60,735 bases of DNA from Cupriavidus campinensis. Its GTDB lineage: Bacteria > Pseudomonadota > Gammaproteobacteria > Burkholderiales > Burkholderiaceae. The notes below the pieces were generated by a model, which was not told the DNA's origin, did not search any database, and worked only from the letters and a program-made list of their open reading frames with translations. The translations under genes and the position numbers were made by a program. Positions within the stretch are counted from its first letter, which is position 1; every line of letters starts with the position of its first letter. Positions 10,271 to 18,821 of the stretch are shown here, one piece after another. The DNA lies in the NCBI RefSeq assembly GCF_905397395.1, contig NZ_CAJPVH010000034.1, forward strand, positions 1-60,735. Direction: 5' to 3'.

Positions 10271-10355
10271 TGGTGCCCGGGGTCGGACTCGAACCGACAC
10301 GCCTTGCGGCGGGGGATTTTGAGTCCCCTGCGTCTACCTGTTTCACCACCCGGGC
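10271..10355 (-). tRNA. tRNA-Leu (anticodon CAA)
   Basis: The minus strand folds into an 85-nt class II tRNA including an encoded CCA. The acceptor stem is GCCCGGG paired with CCCGGGC. The D region contains GGTGGTGAAACAGGTAGACGC. The anticodon loop is CTCAAAA with anticodon CAA, reading UUG. There is a long variable arm (CGCCGCAAGGCGT) and the T arm contains GGTTCGAGTCC. Promoter and terminator are both recognisable, so it is a stand-alone transcript. Confidence 0.97.
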
Positions 10356-10403
10356 ATTTGGGCGGCGATACCCGGACGGGCATCGCACGGCGATGAACCG
10401 CGG

Positions 10404-10432
10404 ATTATGCCGGAAATCCCCCCGCCGAACAA
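10404..10432 (-). promoter_or_regulatory. Sigma-70 promoter of tRNA-Leu
   Basis: On the minus strand TTGTTC (10432-10427) and CATAAT (10409-10404) are separated by exactly 17 bp. Transcription would begin near 10397, about 42 nt before the tRNA 5' end. Confidence 0.65.
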
Positions 10433-10520
10433 CCGCCCCGGGCTTGCGGTAGCATAGCGCGCAGCGCCGCCCGCTTCAGCCCCCGTCCTCGTCGCGGCGT
10501 CTCCATCGGAGCACCGTGAC

Positions 10521-11438
10521 ATGTCAGACCAGCCGTCCCTGGCCAGCCTTGCCGAGTTGCCATCCCAAGATCCCGCGTTCTACGCGCACGCCTACAACAA
10601 CCGCGCCCGCGTGCCGGACAACGCCACGCACATGGCCCGCTGGGCCGCCGATTCGGCGCTGGTGCGTGCCGCCGCGGCGTCTTACCTCGAGAACCTGCCC
10701 TATGGCGATCCGGCGTCGCCCCATGCCGACGACGAGCGCCTCGACTACTTCCCCGCCACGGGGGTGCCCGCCGGCACCCGTCCGCCGCTGCTGGTGTTCG
10801 TCCACGGCGGCTACTTCCGGGCGCTCGACAAGCGCGACCATAGCTTCGTAGCCGGCGTGCTGCCCCGGCGCGGCGTGTCGGTGGCGATCATCAACTACTC
10901 GCTGTGCCCGGCGGTCACCGTGGAAACCATCGTGCGGCAGGTGGTGCAAAGCGTGGCGTGGCTGTACCGGCAGGGCGATGCCCTCGGCCATGACCGCGAC
11001 CGCATCTTCGCGGCCGGGCACTCGGTGGGCGGCCATCTGGTGGCGATGCTGATGACGGCGCTGTGGCCGCAGGTGGGTGTGGACCTGCCGGTGGGCCTGA
11101 TCCGGGGCGGGCTGTCGATCAGCGGCCTCTACGATCTCGAACCGCTGCGCCGCGCCGACTTCCTCCAGGTAGACCTGCGTTTGACCGAGTCAGATGTGGT
11201 GCGCCTCTCGCCGGCCTTCCTGCCGCCGGCCACGCGCGCGCCGCTGCTGACGGCGGTGGGCGAGATCGAATCGAGCGAATATCACCGCCAGAACGCGCTG
11301 ATCCGCGCCGCCTGGCCGGACAACGTGCGTGAGGACATCCCGCTGCCGGGCCGCCATCATTTCAACGTGATGGACGACCTGGCGCGCGACGGCAGCCCGA
11401 TGCTGCGCGCGCTGCTGGCGATGATTGGCGGGGTGTAG
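10521..11438 (+). CDS. Alpha/beta hydrolase (esterase, arylformamidase-like)
   Basis: This 305-residue cytoplasmic hydrolase has an HGGYF oxyanion-hole motif near residue 94 and the nucleophile elbow GHSVGG near residue 165. A C-terminal histidine in PGRHHFN near residue 277 completes the likely Ser-Asp/Glu-His triad. The HGGY...R-DHSF arrangement resembles carboxylesterase/arylformamidase-type enzymes of the hormone-sensitive lipase-like group. The substrate is not evident. It stands alone on the plus strand and converges with the dehydrogenase gene 12 bp downstream. Confidence 0.85.
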   Translation: MSDQPSLASLAELPSQDPAFYAHAYNNRARVPDNATHMARWAADSALVRAAAASYLENLPYGDPASPHADDERLDYFPATGVPAGTRPPLLVFVHGGYFRALDKRDHSFVAGVLPRRGVSVAIINYSLCPAVTVETIVRQVVQSVAWLYRQGDALGHDRDRIFAAGHSVGGHLVAMLMTALWPQVGVDLPVGLIRGGLSISGLYDLEPLRRADFLQVDLRLTESDVVRLSPAFLPPATRAPLLTAVGEIESSEYHRQNALIRAAWPDNVREDIPLPGRHHFNVMDDLARDGSPMLRALLAMIGGV

Positions 11439-11449
11439 GCGGGAGGGTT

Positions 11450-12334
11450 TTAGGACGCGTCCGAGTTCGGCGCCTGCTCGAGCAGGCGCAGCAGCGACGA
11501 GGTGTCGTCGCGTCCCCAGCCGTTCGCCATCATCTGGTCGAGCTGGGCCGAGGTGACGCGCATCGCGGGCAGGTCCAGCCCGATCTGGTCGGCGATGTCC
11601 TGCGCCAGCCCGAAATCCTTGGCGTGGAGCCGCGACTCGATGCCGGCGGCGAAGTCGCGCGCGACCATCTTGGGTCCCATCAGGTCGAGCATGCGGCTGC
11701 CGGCAAAGCCCGTGGAGAGCGCCTGGAACACCTTGCCGGTGTCCACGTTCTGCGCGGCGGCAAAGCGCATGGCCTCGGCGATACCCTCGATATTGACCAC
11801 CTGGGCGATCTGGTTGCACAGCTTGGCGACCTGGCCCGCGCCGTGATCCCCGATATGCGTGATCGACTTGCCGAGCAGGTTCAGCAGCGGCCGCACGGCC
11901 TCCAGGTGCTCCGCCTTGCCGCCGACCATGATGGTCAGCGTGGCCGCCTGTGCGCCGGTCGTGCCGCCCGACACCGGGCAGTCGAGCGCGTGGATGCCGC
12001 GTGCCGCCAGCGCCTGGGCAATCTCGCGCGTGACGATCGGCGAGATCGTGCTGTGATCGACGCAGATGGTGCCGGGCGCGGCGCCCTCGATCACGCCATC
12101 CTTGCCGAGCAGCACTGCGCGCACGTCTTCCGACGAGGTGACGTTGGTGAACACCACGGCCGCCCCGCGTGCGGCGTCGGCGGGCGTGAAGCACGGCTCC
12201 GCGCCGAGCTGGCGGGCCGCCTCGGCGGCCTCCGGGCGGCGCACGAAGGCCCGTACCGTGTGGCCGCCGGCAATCAGGTGGCCGACCATCGGCGCGCCCA
12301 TCGCGCCGAGGCCAATAAATGCAAGGGTGGTCAT
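11450..12334 (-). CDS. NAD(P)-dependent beta-hydroxyacid dehydrogenase (3-hydroxyisobutyrate / tartronate-semialdehyde reductase family)
   Basis: This 294-residue enzyme has the Rossmann start FIGLGAMGAPM (residues 5-15), the substrate motif DCPVSGGTTGAQAA near residue 118, and the catalytic-lysine motif GAGQVAKLCNQ near residue 165. These are the signatures of beta-hydroxyacid dehydrogenases such as 3-hydroxyisobutyrate dehydrogenase and 2-hydroxy-3-oxopropionate reductase. The exact substrate cannot be fixed from sequence, and no valine-degradation or glyoxylate genes are adjacent. Confidence 0.87.
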   Translation of the reverse strand: MTTLAFIGLGAMGAPMVGHLIAGGHTVRAFVRRPEAAEAARQLGAEPCFTPADAARGAAVVFTNVTSSEDVRAVLLGKDGVIEGAAPGTICVDHSTISPIVTREIAQALAARGIHALDCPVSGGTTGAQAATLTIMVGGKAEHLEAVRPLLNLLGKSITHIGDHGAGQVAKLCNQIAQVVNIEGIAEAMRFAAAQNVDTGKVFQALSTGFAGSRMLDLMGPKMVARDFAAGIESRLHAKDFGLAQDIADQIGLDLPAMRVTSAQLDQMMANGWGRDDTSSLLRLLEQAPNSDAS

Positions 12335-12356
12335 CTGCGGTTCCTTATCCCCATCG

Positions 12357-12395
12357 TAAAAAAGCCATGTGCCGCCGGCTTGGGCGACACATGGC
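12357..12395 (-). terminator. Rho-independent terminator downstream of the DUF1996 gene
   Basis: On the minus strand GCCATGTG pairs with CACATGGC around a 16-nt loop with its own GC pairs. The stem is followed immediately by TTTTTT. It lies 55 bp after the DUF1996 stop, before the dehydrogenase gene. Confidence 0.8.
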
Positions 12396-12449
12396 GAGGA
12401 TAGCCGAGGACGCCGCCAGGCGCCACGCAGGCACCTGTGCGGGCCGGGC

Positions 12450-13883
12450 TCAGAACGGCAGCGGCTGGATGGCGCGCAGGATCAGCAGGGGGCTGTTGCG
12501 GCCTTCCTTGCTGCTGAAGGCGAACGCATTGCCGGGGCGCACGGCCTTCACGCAGAACGAGATCGTCTTCTGGCCAGCCGAGAGCGCGTTCGCCACCGCC
12601 GCGCTGACGTCGATTTGCCGATATTGCTGCACATGGTTGAGGTAAAGCCGTGCCACGAACCGGCCGCCACACGCTGGGGCGTTGGCCATGGTCAGGGTGT
12701 CTTCGTTCCACGCCGTGTCGGTCACGAACACCTGCAGGATATCGGCCGCCGTGCCGGTGACGTTGCCGCCATGGAGCATGATCCGGTACTCGGGCCTGAA
12801 GCGGGCGGGCAGGGCCTGCGCGCCTTCAGGGATCTGGAACTTCATGTAGAAGCTCAGCGGCGGCGTGGCGCCTTGCGCCGCCTGCGTGGCCAGTTTCACG
12901 TCGCGGCCGAACTTCGTGTGGACGTCATCGCCGCCGCTGACCATCGCGTCAGCCTCAGGCGCGTTGTAGTCGTACGGAATCTCCCGCGCGCAGGCGCGCT
13001 CCTTGTTCAGGCACTCTTCGGTCAGATAACGCATGGCCTTGGGCTGCCAGCCATTGAAGAAGTCGGCATGCCCGGAATAGAGGGGACCCCAGTTCTCCTG
13101 GGACACCTTGCCATGGGCGTTCAGGCTCGGATCCTTCGAGAGCTGCGCATGCGTGAGATCGCGCACCTGGCCCAGCGCATAGGCGAGGTTGATGCTCAGG
13201 TGCGGCACGCGCACCGGATAGCCGACCGGGCAGGCGCCGCTGCGGTCGGCATAGGCCATGTTGTTGTAGCCGCCGTGGTGGGAGCGCAGCGTCGGATTCA
13301 GGTTGATGCCGTCCCAGCAAGTGGGGAAGCTGATGCCGATGTTGAGTTGCGTGCCCTTCACCGGATCGGGTACGCAGTCGGTCGGAATGGTGTTGGTGTA
13401 GCCCCGGCGGCTGCCGGTACACAGGAACGAGATGCGCGGGTTGGGCTGCGTGCCGGCGTGGTTGCCGGCCAGCATCTGCAGGCCGGGGGGCATGGGGCTG
13501 ACCGGATAGCGGTTGGAACTCGGCACCGCCACGTTCGAGTAGTAGGTCTTCTTGTAGATGGGCGGCACGATCGTGCCGTCCGCCAGCTTCAGCGAGGGGG
13601 CCCAGTACGAGCTGGTGTCCGCGGCGTTCTCGCAGGTGGTGCCGGGCTGCGCCAGCAGGTCGGCGCCCGTAGTGTAGGCGTTTGCCGTCGTGTTGCCGAA
13701 GAAGTCATGCCGCATTGCCGTGCCTGGGCGCTGCGGGTGGACGATGGGGTCGTCCGCCAGCGTGTGCGAGTACAGGCAGAGCGCATTGGCACGGCCATCG
13801 CGCAGGGTGCCCTGCGCCATTGCGGAGAAGCTGGCGGCCAGACCGCCCACCAGCACAAGGGTTTTGAAACAGGAAGCGTTCAT
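12450..13883 (-). CDS. Secreted DUF1996 protein with C-terminal carbohydrate-binding-like (DNRLRE/CBM96-type) domain
   Basis: The ATG at 13883 gives a 477-residue protein with a signal peptide (MNASCF, hydrophobic core, SAMAQ cleavage). Residues of about 50-290 match the DUF1996 pattern: MRHDFFGNTTAN, a YYSNVAVPSSNRYPVSPMPPGLQMLAGN stretch, CWDG and SHHGGYNNMAYAD, with several cysteines. DUF1996 is best known from fungal secreted proteins. The last 130 residues (DTAWNEDTLTMANAPACGG, DVSAAVANALSAG, FCVKA, SKEGRNSPLLIL) look like a DNRLRE/CBM96 beta-sandwich. The substrate is unknown; cell-wall or polysaccharide binding is an inference. It is a single-gene unit with its own terminator. Confidence 0.85.
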   Translation of the reverse strand: MNASCFKTLVLVGGLAASFSAMAQGTLRDGRANALCLYSHTLADDPIVHPQRPGTAMRHDFFGNTTANAYTTGADLLAQPGTTCENAADTSSYWAPSLKLADGTIVPPIYKKTYYSNVAVPSSNRYPVSPMPPGLQMLAGNHAGTQPNPRISFLCTGSRRGYTNTIPTDCVPDPVKGTQLNIGISFPTCWDGINLNPTLRSHHGGYNNMAYADRSGACPVGYPVRVPHLSINLAYALGQVRDLTHAQLSKDPSLNAHGKVSQENWGPLYSGHADFFNGWQPKAMRYLTEECLNKERACAREIPYDYNAPEADAMVSGGDDVHTKFGRDVKLATQAAQGATPPLSFYMKFQIPEGAQALPARFRPEYRIMLHGGNVTGTAADILQVFVTDTAWNEDTLTMANAPACGGRFVARLYLNHVQQYRQIDVSAAVANALSAGQKTISFCVKAVRPGNAFAFSSKEGRNSPLLILRAIQPLPF

Positions 13884-13997
13884 CGGTCGTCGTCTTTGCG
13901 AAAGGGGCCGCCTGACAGGAACAGGCGCAGTTGATTCTAGCGACGATAAACGCAATAAATTATCTCAATATCCCTCGTATTGTTGCGGTTTTGAGAT

Positions 13998-15146
13998 TCA
14001 ACGATTCTGCGATGCTGCGAGTCGCCACAGCGACGTCACTTCGGCCTTGCGAGCCTGGTGCAGCGGGTCATCCGGATCACTCGCCTTGGGATGGCGCGGG
14101 CGGATATCGGAGCGGCCCAGCACCTTCAGCCCCGCGTCTTCGATCCAGCCCAGCAGTTCCTCGCGCGTGCGCAGGCCCAGGTGCTCGGCGAAATCGGAGA
14201 GCAGCAGCCAGCCCTGGCCGGCCGGCTCCAGATGGTCGGCCAGGCCGGCGAGGAAGCCGCGCAGCATGCGGCTTTCCGGGTCGAACACGGCATGCTCGAC
14301 CGGCGAACTCGGTCGCGCGGGCACCCATGGCGGGTTGCAGACCACCAGCGGGGCGCGGCCAGCCGGGAAGAGGTCGGCCTCGACCACTTCCACCTGATTT
14401 GTCAGACCCAGCCGCCCGAGGTTGTCGCGGGCGCATGCCAGCGCGCGCGGGTCCTGGTCCGTGGCCACCACGCGGCGCACGCCGCGCTGGGCCAGCAGCG
14501 CCGCCAGCACGCCGGTGCCCGTGCCGATGTCGAAGGCGAGCTTGTCCGAAGGCAGCGCTTCCTTGGCGACGAGGTCGAGGTATTCGCCGCGCACCGGCGA
14601 GAAGACGCCGTACCACGGGTGAATCCGTTCGCCCAGGGCCGGGATCTCGACGCCCTTCTTGCGCCACTCGTAGGCGCCGATCAAGCCGAGCAGTTCGCGC
14701 ATCGACGCCACATAGGGCGCCGTGGCCGGGCCGTAAACCTGCGTGCAGGCCTCGGTCACCTCGGGCGCGCGGCGCAGCGGCACCACGTGGCCGGCGTCGA
14801 ATGGCAGCAGCAGCATGCCCAGCGTGCGCGCGCGCTGCGACTGCGCCAGCCGGTGCTTGTGGAATGCCTCGGTCATATTGGCCGGCGGCTTGGGCGCGCG
14901 CTTGGGCTTGCGGTCCGTGCGGCGGGCCATGGCCTGGAGCAGCTGGCGCGCGTTCTGGAAGTCGCCGCGCCAGAGCAGGGCCACGCCTTCGCTGGCCAGC
15001 CGGAACGCCGTGTCGGCGGGCGTCTGGTCATCGGCGATCACCACGCGCTTCGGCGGCGGCAGGCCAGCCTCGGAGCGCCACAGCGCGCTGCGCTCGGCGC
15101 CGTCTTCGGTCCAGTGGATGGTCGGGAGGGAGGAGGAGTCAGACAT
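13998..15146 (-). CDS. Class I SAM-dependent methyltransferase (PrmC/RlmG-like N5/N6 type)
   Basis: The 382-residue form starts at the ATG at 15146; an alternative ATG at 15185 adds 13 residues. An N-terminal extension of about 170 residues precedes the methyltransferase core, with the SAM-binding motif AFDIGTGTGVLAALLAQ, the acidic ATDQDPRA strand end and the catalytic NPPW motif in VVCNPPWVP. NPPW/NPPY enzymes methylate amide or exocyclic amino nitrogens in proteins or nucleic acids. The N-terminal half recalls ribosomal RNA methyltransferases, but the target is not determined. It lies directly downstream of cysB on the same strand and may be cotranscribed with it. Confidence 0.85.
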   Translation of the reverse strand: MSDSSSLPTIHWTEDGAERSALWRSEAGLPPPKRVVIADDQTPADTAFRLASEGVALLWRGDFQNARQLLQAMARRTDRKPKRAPKPPANMTEAFHKHRLAQSQRARTLGMLLLPFDAGHVVPLRRAPEVTEACTQVYGPATAPYVASMRELLGLIGAYEWRKKGVEIPALGERIHPWYGVFSPVRGEYLDLVAKEALPSDKLAFDIGTGTGVLAALLAQRGVRRVVATDQDPRALACARDNLGRLGLTNQVEVVEADLFPAGRAPLVVCNPPWVPARPSSPVEHAVFDPESRMLRGFLAGLADHLEPAGQGWLLLSDFAEHLGLRTREELLGWIEDAGLKVLGRSDIRPRHPKASDPDDPLHQARKAEVTSLWRLAASQNR

Positions 15147-15200
15147 ATTTATATAGAGGGAGGCGTGCGCCACATCGGCAGGCAATCTTAAATGTGCCGA

Positions 15201-16142
15201 TTACAGCTCATAGGCCTCGTGATCGCCCGACATCGCCTGTTCCACGAGCTTGCGGTTCAGGGTGGGCGAGAACAATTCGATGAAGGTATAGACGAAGCTG
15301 CGCAGATACGCGCCCTGTTTGACGGCCAGGTGGGTCACATTGGTGCCAAACAGATGGCCGACCGGGATGCCGCGCAGGTTGCGGTCGCGCTCGGCGTCGA
15401 ACGCCACGCCGGCCACGATGCCGATGCCCAGGCCGATCTCGACATAGGTCTTGATCACGTCGGCGTCGATGGCCTCGAGGATGATGTCCGGCTGCAGCTG
15501 GCGCAAGGCGAACGCCTTGTCGATCTTGGGGCGGCCCGCGAAGTTCGGATCGTAAGTGATCAATGGATAACTTGCGAGATCCTCGAGCGCGATGTGCTTC
15601 TTTTCCAGCAGCGGATGGTCGGGCGGCGTGATGACCGTGTGCGACCACTGGTAGCCCGGCAGGGAGACCAGGCCCTTGTCGCCCGAGATGCCCTCGGTGG
15701 CGATGCCGATGTCGGCCTGATCGTGCAGGATCATGTCCGCGATCTGCGCGGGGTTGCCCTGCTGGATCGACAGCCGCACCTTGGGGTAGCGCTTGGTGAA
15801 CTCGCCAATCACGCGCGGCAGCGCGTAGCGCGCCTGGGTGTGCGTGGTGGCGATGGTGAAGTTGCCCTGGTCCTGCGCCGCGTAGTCCTTGCCCACGCGC
15901 TTCAGGCTCTCCACCTCCTGAAGGATCTTCTCCACCGAGGTCAGGATGCGGCGCCCCGGCTCGGTCAGGCTGCGGATGCGCTTGCCGTGCCGCGTAAAGA
16001 TATCGACGCCCAGCTCTTCCTCCAGCTCGATGATGGCCTTGGAGACGCCAGGTTGTGACGTATAAAGCGCTTTAGCGGCCTCGGTCAGGTTGTAGTTCTG
16101 ACGGACGGCCTCGCGCACGAAGCGGAACTGGTGCAGGTTCAT
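15201..16142 (-). CDS. cysB: CysB-type LysR regulator of sulfur assimilation
   Basis: This 313-residue LysR regulator has the N-terminal helix-turn-helix typical of CysB/Cbl (MNLHQFRFVREAVRQNYNL, then LTEAAKALYTSQPGVSKAI) and a full co-inducer domain. Thr/Ser residues in TTHTQARY and QGNPAQI match the sulfate or O-acetylserine pocket of CysB. It is transcribed away from the TauE-cysI-cysHDN operon across a 171-bp AT-rich gap, the expected arrangement for a regulator of that operon. Activation by N-acetylserine is family knowledge and was not tested here. Confidence 0.93.
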   Translation of the reverse strand: MNLHQFRFVREAVRQNYNLTEAAKALYTSQPGVSKAIIELEEELGVDIFTRHGKRIRSLTEPGRRILTSVEKILQEVESLKRVGKDYAAQDQGNFTIATTHTQARYALPRVIGEFTKRYPKVRLSIQQGNPAQIADMILHDQADIGIATEGISGDKGLVSLPGYQWSHTVITPPDHPLLEKKHIALEDLASYPLITYDPNFAGRPKIDKAFALRQLQPDIILEAIDADVIKTYVEIGLGIGIVAGVAFDAERDRNLRGIPVGHLFGTNVTHLAVKQGAYLRSFVYTFIELFSPTLNRKLVEQAMSGDHEAYEL

Positions 16143-16260
16143 ATAACTCGGTGCGTATAAACAAACAACTTCTTATTAGTTTGAGATATGAGGCCAGTTT
16201 ATTACGATTTTCGAACTTTGTTAAATAACGGCCTGTCCGTATTGCGTCCGCGCCCAGCCT
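16143..16260. promoter_or_regulatory. AT-rich divergent promoter region between cysB and the sulfate assimilation operon
   Basis: About 110 bp of markedly low GC lies upstream of both cysB (minus) and the TauE/SafE gene (plus). It holds runs such as ATAAACAAACAACTTCTTATT and TTTGTTAAATAAC. CysB binds long AT-rich, weakly conserved sites, so this is the likely control region for both directions. I could not fix individual -35/-10 boxes with confidence. Confidence 0.55.
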
Positions 16261-16313
16261 GACCCCCGGCGAAGCGTGAAAGTGATGGGAAAGGCATTGT
16301 CGAGACCCCCCGA

Positions 16314-17087
16314 ATGTCCCTTGCGTACACCGCTTCCGGTCTGATGGTAGGTATCCTGGTCGGCCTGACCGGGGTAGGCGGGGGCTCGCTCATGACCCCG
16401 CTGCTGACCCTGCTGTTCGGCTTCTCGCCGGCCACGGCGGTGGGTACCGACCTCGCGTTTGCCTCCATCACCAAGGGCTTCGGCACCATCGCGCACCGCG
16501 CCCATGGCCACGTGCAGTGGCAGGTGGTGCGCCGTCTCTGCATCGGCAGCCTGCCTGCCGCGCTGGTCGCCATCCTCGTGCTCAAGAGCGCCGGGGAGCT
16601 GGACGCGCGCTGGCTGCATGGCATTCGGCTGATGATCGGCGTGTCGGTGCTGCTGACCGTATTGTCGCTGCTGTTCCGCAAGCAGATGCTGGCCTGGCTC
16701 GAACGCAACCCGCGCTTCCAGCTGGAAGGCCGCCGCCAGATGGTGGCCACCGTGGTGGTGGGCGCCGTGATCGGCGTGCTGGTCACGGTGTCGTCGATCG
16801 GCGCCGGCGCGGTTGGCGCCACGCTGATCCTGCTGCTGTACCCCCATATGAAGCCGGCCGAGGTGGCCGGCACCGATATCGCCTACGCCGTGCCCCTCAC
16901 GGCGGTGGCTGGGCTGGGCCACGTGTGGCTCGGCACCGTCGACTGGAATTTGCTGCTGGCACTGCTGGTGGGCTCGATCCCCGGCATCTGGCTGGGCGCG
17001 CAACTGTCCCGGGCGCTGCCCGAGCGGCTCGTGCGCGCCGCCCTGGCTACCACGCTCACGCTGGTCGCCATCAAGCTCGTTTCCTAA
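16314..17087 (+). CDS. TauE/SafE-family sulfite/sulfur-compound transporter, first gene of the cys operon
   Basis: This 257-residue integral membrane protein has about eight hydrophobic segments and the duplicated TauE/SafE pattern. It has GVGGGSLMTPLLTLLFGFSP-like and TDLAFASITKGFG motifs in the first half, and VSSIGAGAVGATLILLLYP and GTDIAYAVPLTAVAG in the second. The family exports sulfite or organosulfur compounds or moves sulfate. Its place 31 bp upstream of cysI under the cysB-facing promoter suggests a role in sulfite or sulfate movement linked to assimilation. A second paralogue lies at 48042-48854. Confidence 0.88.
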   Translation: MSLAYTASGLMVGILVGLTGVGGGSLMTPLLTLLFGFSPATAVGTDLAFASITKGFGTIAHRAHGHVQWQVVRRLCIGSLPAALVAILVLKSAGELDARWLHGIRLMIGVSVLLTVLSLLFRKQMLAWLERNPRFQLEGRRQMVATVVVGAVIGVLVTVSSIGAGAVGATLILLLYPHMKPAEVAGTDIAYAVPLTAVAGLGHVWLGTVDWNLLLALLVGSIPGIWLGAQLSRALPERLVRAALATTLTLVAIKLVS

Positions 17088-17118
17088 GCATTCAACGAAT
17101 ACTGAACGGACCCACACC

Positions 17119-18801
17119 ATGTATCAGTACGATCAATACGACCAGCGCATCGTCCAGGAGCGCGTTGCCCAGTTCCGTGACCAGGTGCGCCGCCGCCTTG
17201 CCGACGAACTGACCGAAGAGGAATTCCTGCCGCTGCGGCTGCAGAATGGCCTGTACATGCAGCGCCATGCCTACATGCTGCGCGTGGCCATTCCGTACGG
17301 CCTGCTGTCGTCGAAGCAGATGCGCATGCTGGCGCACATCGCGCGCGAGTACGACCGCGGCTACGGCCACTTCTCCACGCGCCAGAACATCCAGTACAAC
17401 TGGATGGACCTCGAGCGCGTGCCGGACGTGCTGGCCGACCTTGCCAGCGTGGAGATGCACGGCATCCAGACTTCGGGCAACTGCGTGCGCAACATCACCA
17501 CCGACCACTTCGCCGGCGTGACGCCGGACGAGACCGTGGACCCGCGCGTGCTGGCCGAACTGCTGCGCCAGTGGAGCACCTTCCAGCCCGAATTCGCCTT
17601 CCTGCCGCGCAAGTTCAAGATTGCGATCTCGGCCTCCGCCAACGACCGCGCCGTGGTGCAGATGCACGACATCGGCATCTACGCCTACCGGAACGCCGCT
17701 GGCGAGACGCGCCTGCGCATCCTGGCCGGTGGCGGCCTGGGCCGCACGCCGATCCTGGGCACGATCATCAAGGACGACCTGCCGTGGCAGCACCTGCTGA
17801 CCTACGTGGAGTCGGCAATTCGCGTGTACAACCGCTACGGCCGCCGCGACAACAAGTACAAGGCACGCATCAAGATCCTCGTGAAGGCCATCGGCGCCGA
17901 GAAGTTCGCCGCCGAGGTCGAGGAAGAGTGGCAGCACAGCAAGGACGGCCCGGGCACCATCACGCAGGACGAATTCGACCGTGTGGCGCAGTACTTCGCC
18001 CCGCCGGCCTACGAGAAGCTGGCCGACACCGACGCCGGCTATGAGAAGCACCTGCTCGAGGACAAGGCGTTCGCGCGCTGGGTCAGCCGCAGCGTGCACG
18101 CCCACAAGGTGCCGGGCTACGCCGCCGTGACGCTCTCCACCAAGCCGGGTCCGGTCTCGCCCCCGGGCGATGCCACGGACAAGCAGATGGAAGCCGTGGC
18201 AGACCTGGCCGACCGCTACGGGTTTGGCGAGCTGCGCGTGGCGCACGAGCAGAACCTGGTGCTGCCGGACGTGAAGAAGCACGACCTGTTCGCCCTCTGG
18301 CAGGAAGCGAAGCAGGCCGGCCTGGCGACGGCCAATATCGGCCTGCTGACCGACATCATCGCCTGCCCGGGCGGCGATTTCTGCTCGCTGGCGAATGCCA
18401 AGTCGATCCCGATCGCGCTGGGTATCCAGGAGCGCTTCGACAACCTCGACTTCGTGCACGACCTGGGCGAGATCTCGCTGAACATCTCCGGCTGCATTAA
18501 CGCGTGCGGCCACCACCACGTGGGCAACATCGGCGTGCTGGGCGTGGACAAGGACGGTTCCGAGTGGTACCAGGTGACGCTCGGCGGCGCCCAGGGCAAC
18601 AACACCGCGCTGGGCAAGGTCATCGGCCCGTCGTTCAGCGCCGAGGAAATGCCCGAAGTGGTGAGCCGCATCATCGAGACCTTTGTCGCGCACCGCGTGG
18701 AGGACGAGCGCTTCATCGACACGTTCGCCCGTATCGGCATCGCCCCGTTCAAGGAACGTGTGTACGCCGACAAGCAGCGCGAAGAGCGCGCCGAAGCCTG
18801 A
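17119..18801 (+). CDS. cysI: Assimilatory sulfite reductase hemoprotein (CysI; nitrite/sulfite reductase family)
   Basis: This 560-residue enzyme reduces sulfite to sulfide with six electrons, using siroheme coupled to a 4Fe-4S cluster. The cluster cysteines are visible as Cys416-x5-Cys422 in ACPGGDFC and Cys459-x3-Cys463 in SGCINACG. Two ferredoxin-like half domains and the RQNIQYNW and GLGRTPILG motifs fit the family. No cysJ flavoprotein gene is nearby, so the electron donor must be encoded elsewhere or be ferredoxin-like. The gene sits between the TauE-type transporter and the DUF934 gene in one operon. Confidence 0.95.
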   Translation: MYQYDQYDQRIVQERVAQFRDQVRRRLADELTEEEFLPLRLQNGLYMQRHAYMLRVAIPYGLLSSKQMRMLAHIAREYDRGYGHFSTRQNIQYNWMDLERVPDVLADLASVEMHGIQTSGNCVRNITTDHFAGVTPDETVDPRVLAELLRQWSTFQPEFAFLPRKFKIAISASANDRAVVQMHDIGIYAYRNAAGETRLRILAGGGLGRTPILGTIIKDDLPWQHLLTYVESAIRVYNRYGRRDNKYKARIKILVKAIGAEKFAAEVEEEWQHSKDGPGTITQDEFDRVAQYFAPPAYEKLADTDAGYEKHLLEDKAFARWVSRSVHAHKVPGYAAVTLSTKPGPVSPPGDATDKQMEAVADLADRYGFGELRVAHEQNLVLPDVKKHDLFALWQEAKQAGLATANIGLLTDIIACPGGDFCSLANAKSIPIALGIQERFDNLDFVHDLGEISLNISGCINACGHHHVGNIGVLGVDKDGSEWYQVTLGGAQGNNTALGKVIGPSFSAEEMPEVVSRIIETFVAHRVEDERFIDTFARIGIAPFKERVYADKQREERAEA

Positions 18802-18821
18802 CGACCCCGGAGAGACTGAAC

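Noticed and set aside
6097..10355. Genomic island integrated at the 3' end of tRNA-Leu
   Set aside because: The tRNA 3' end faces the sulfur module and GC is lower there, but I found no integrase and no direct repeat of the tRNA 3' end near 6080-6100. The tRNA also keeps its own terminator in between.
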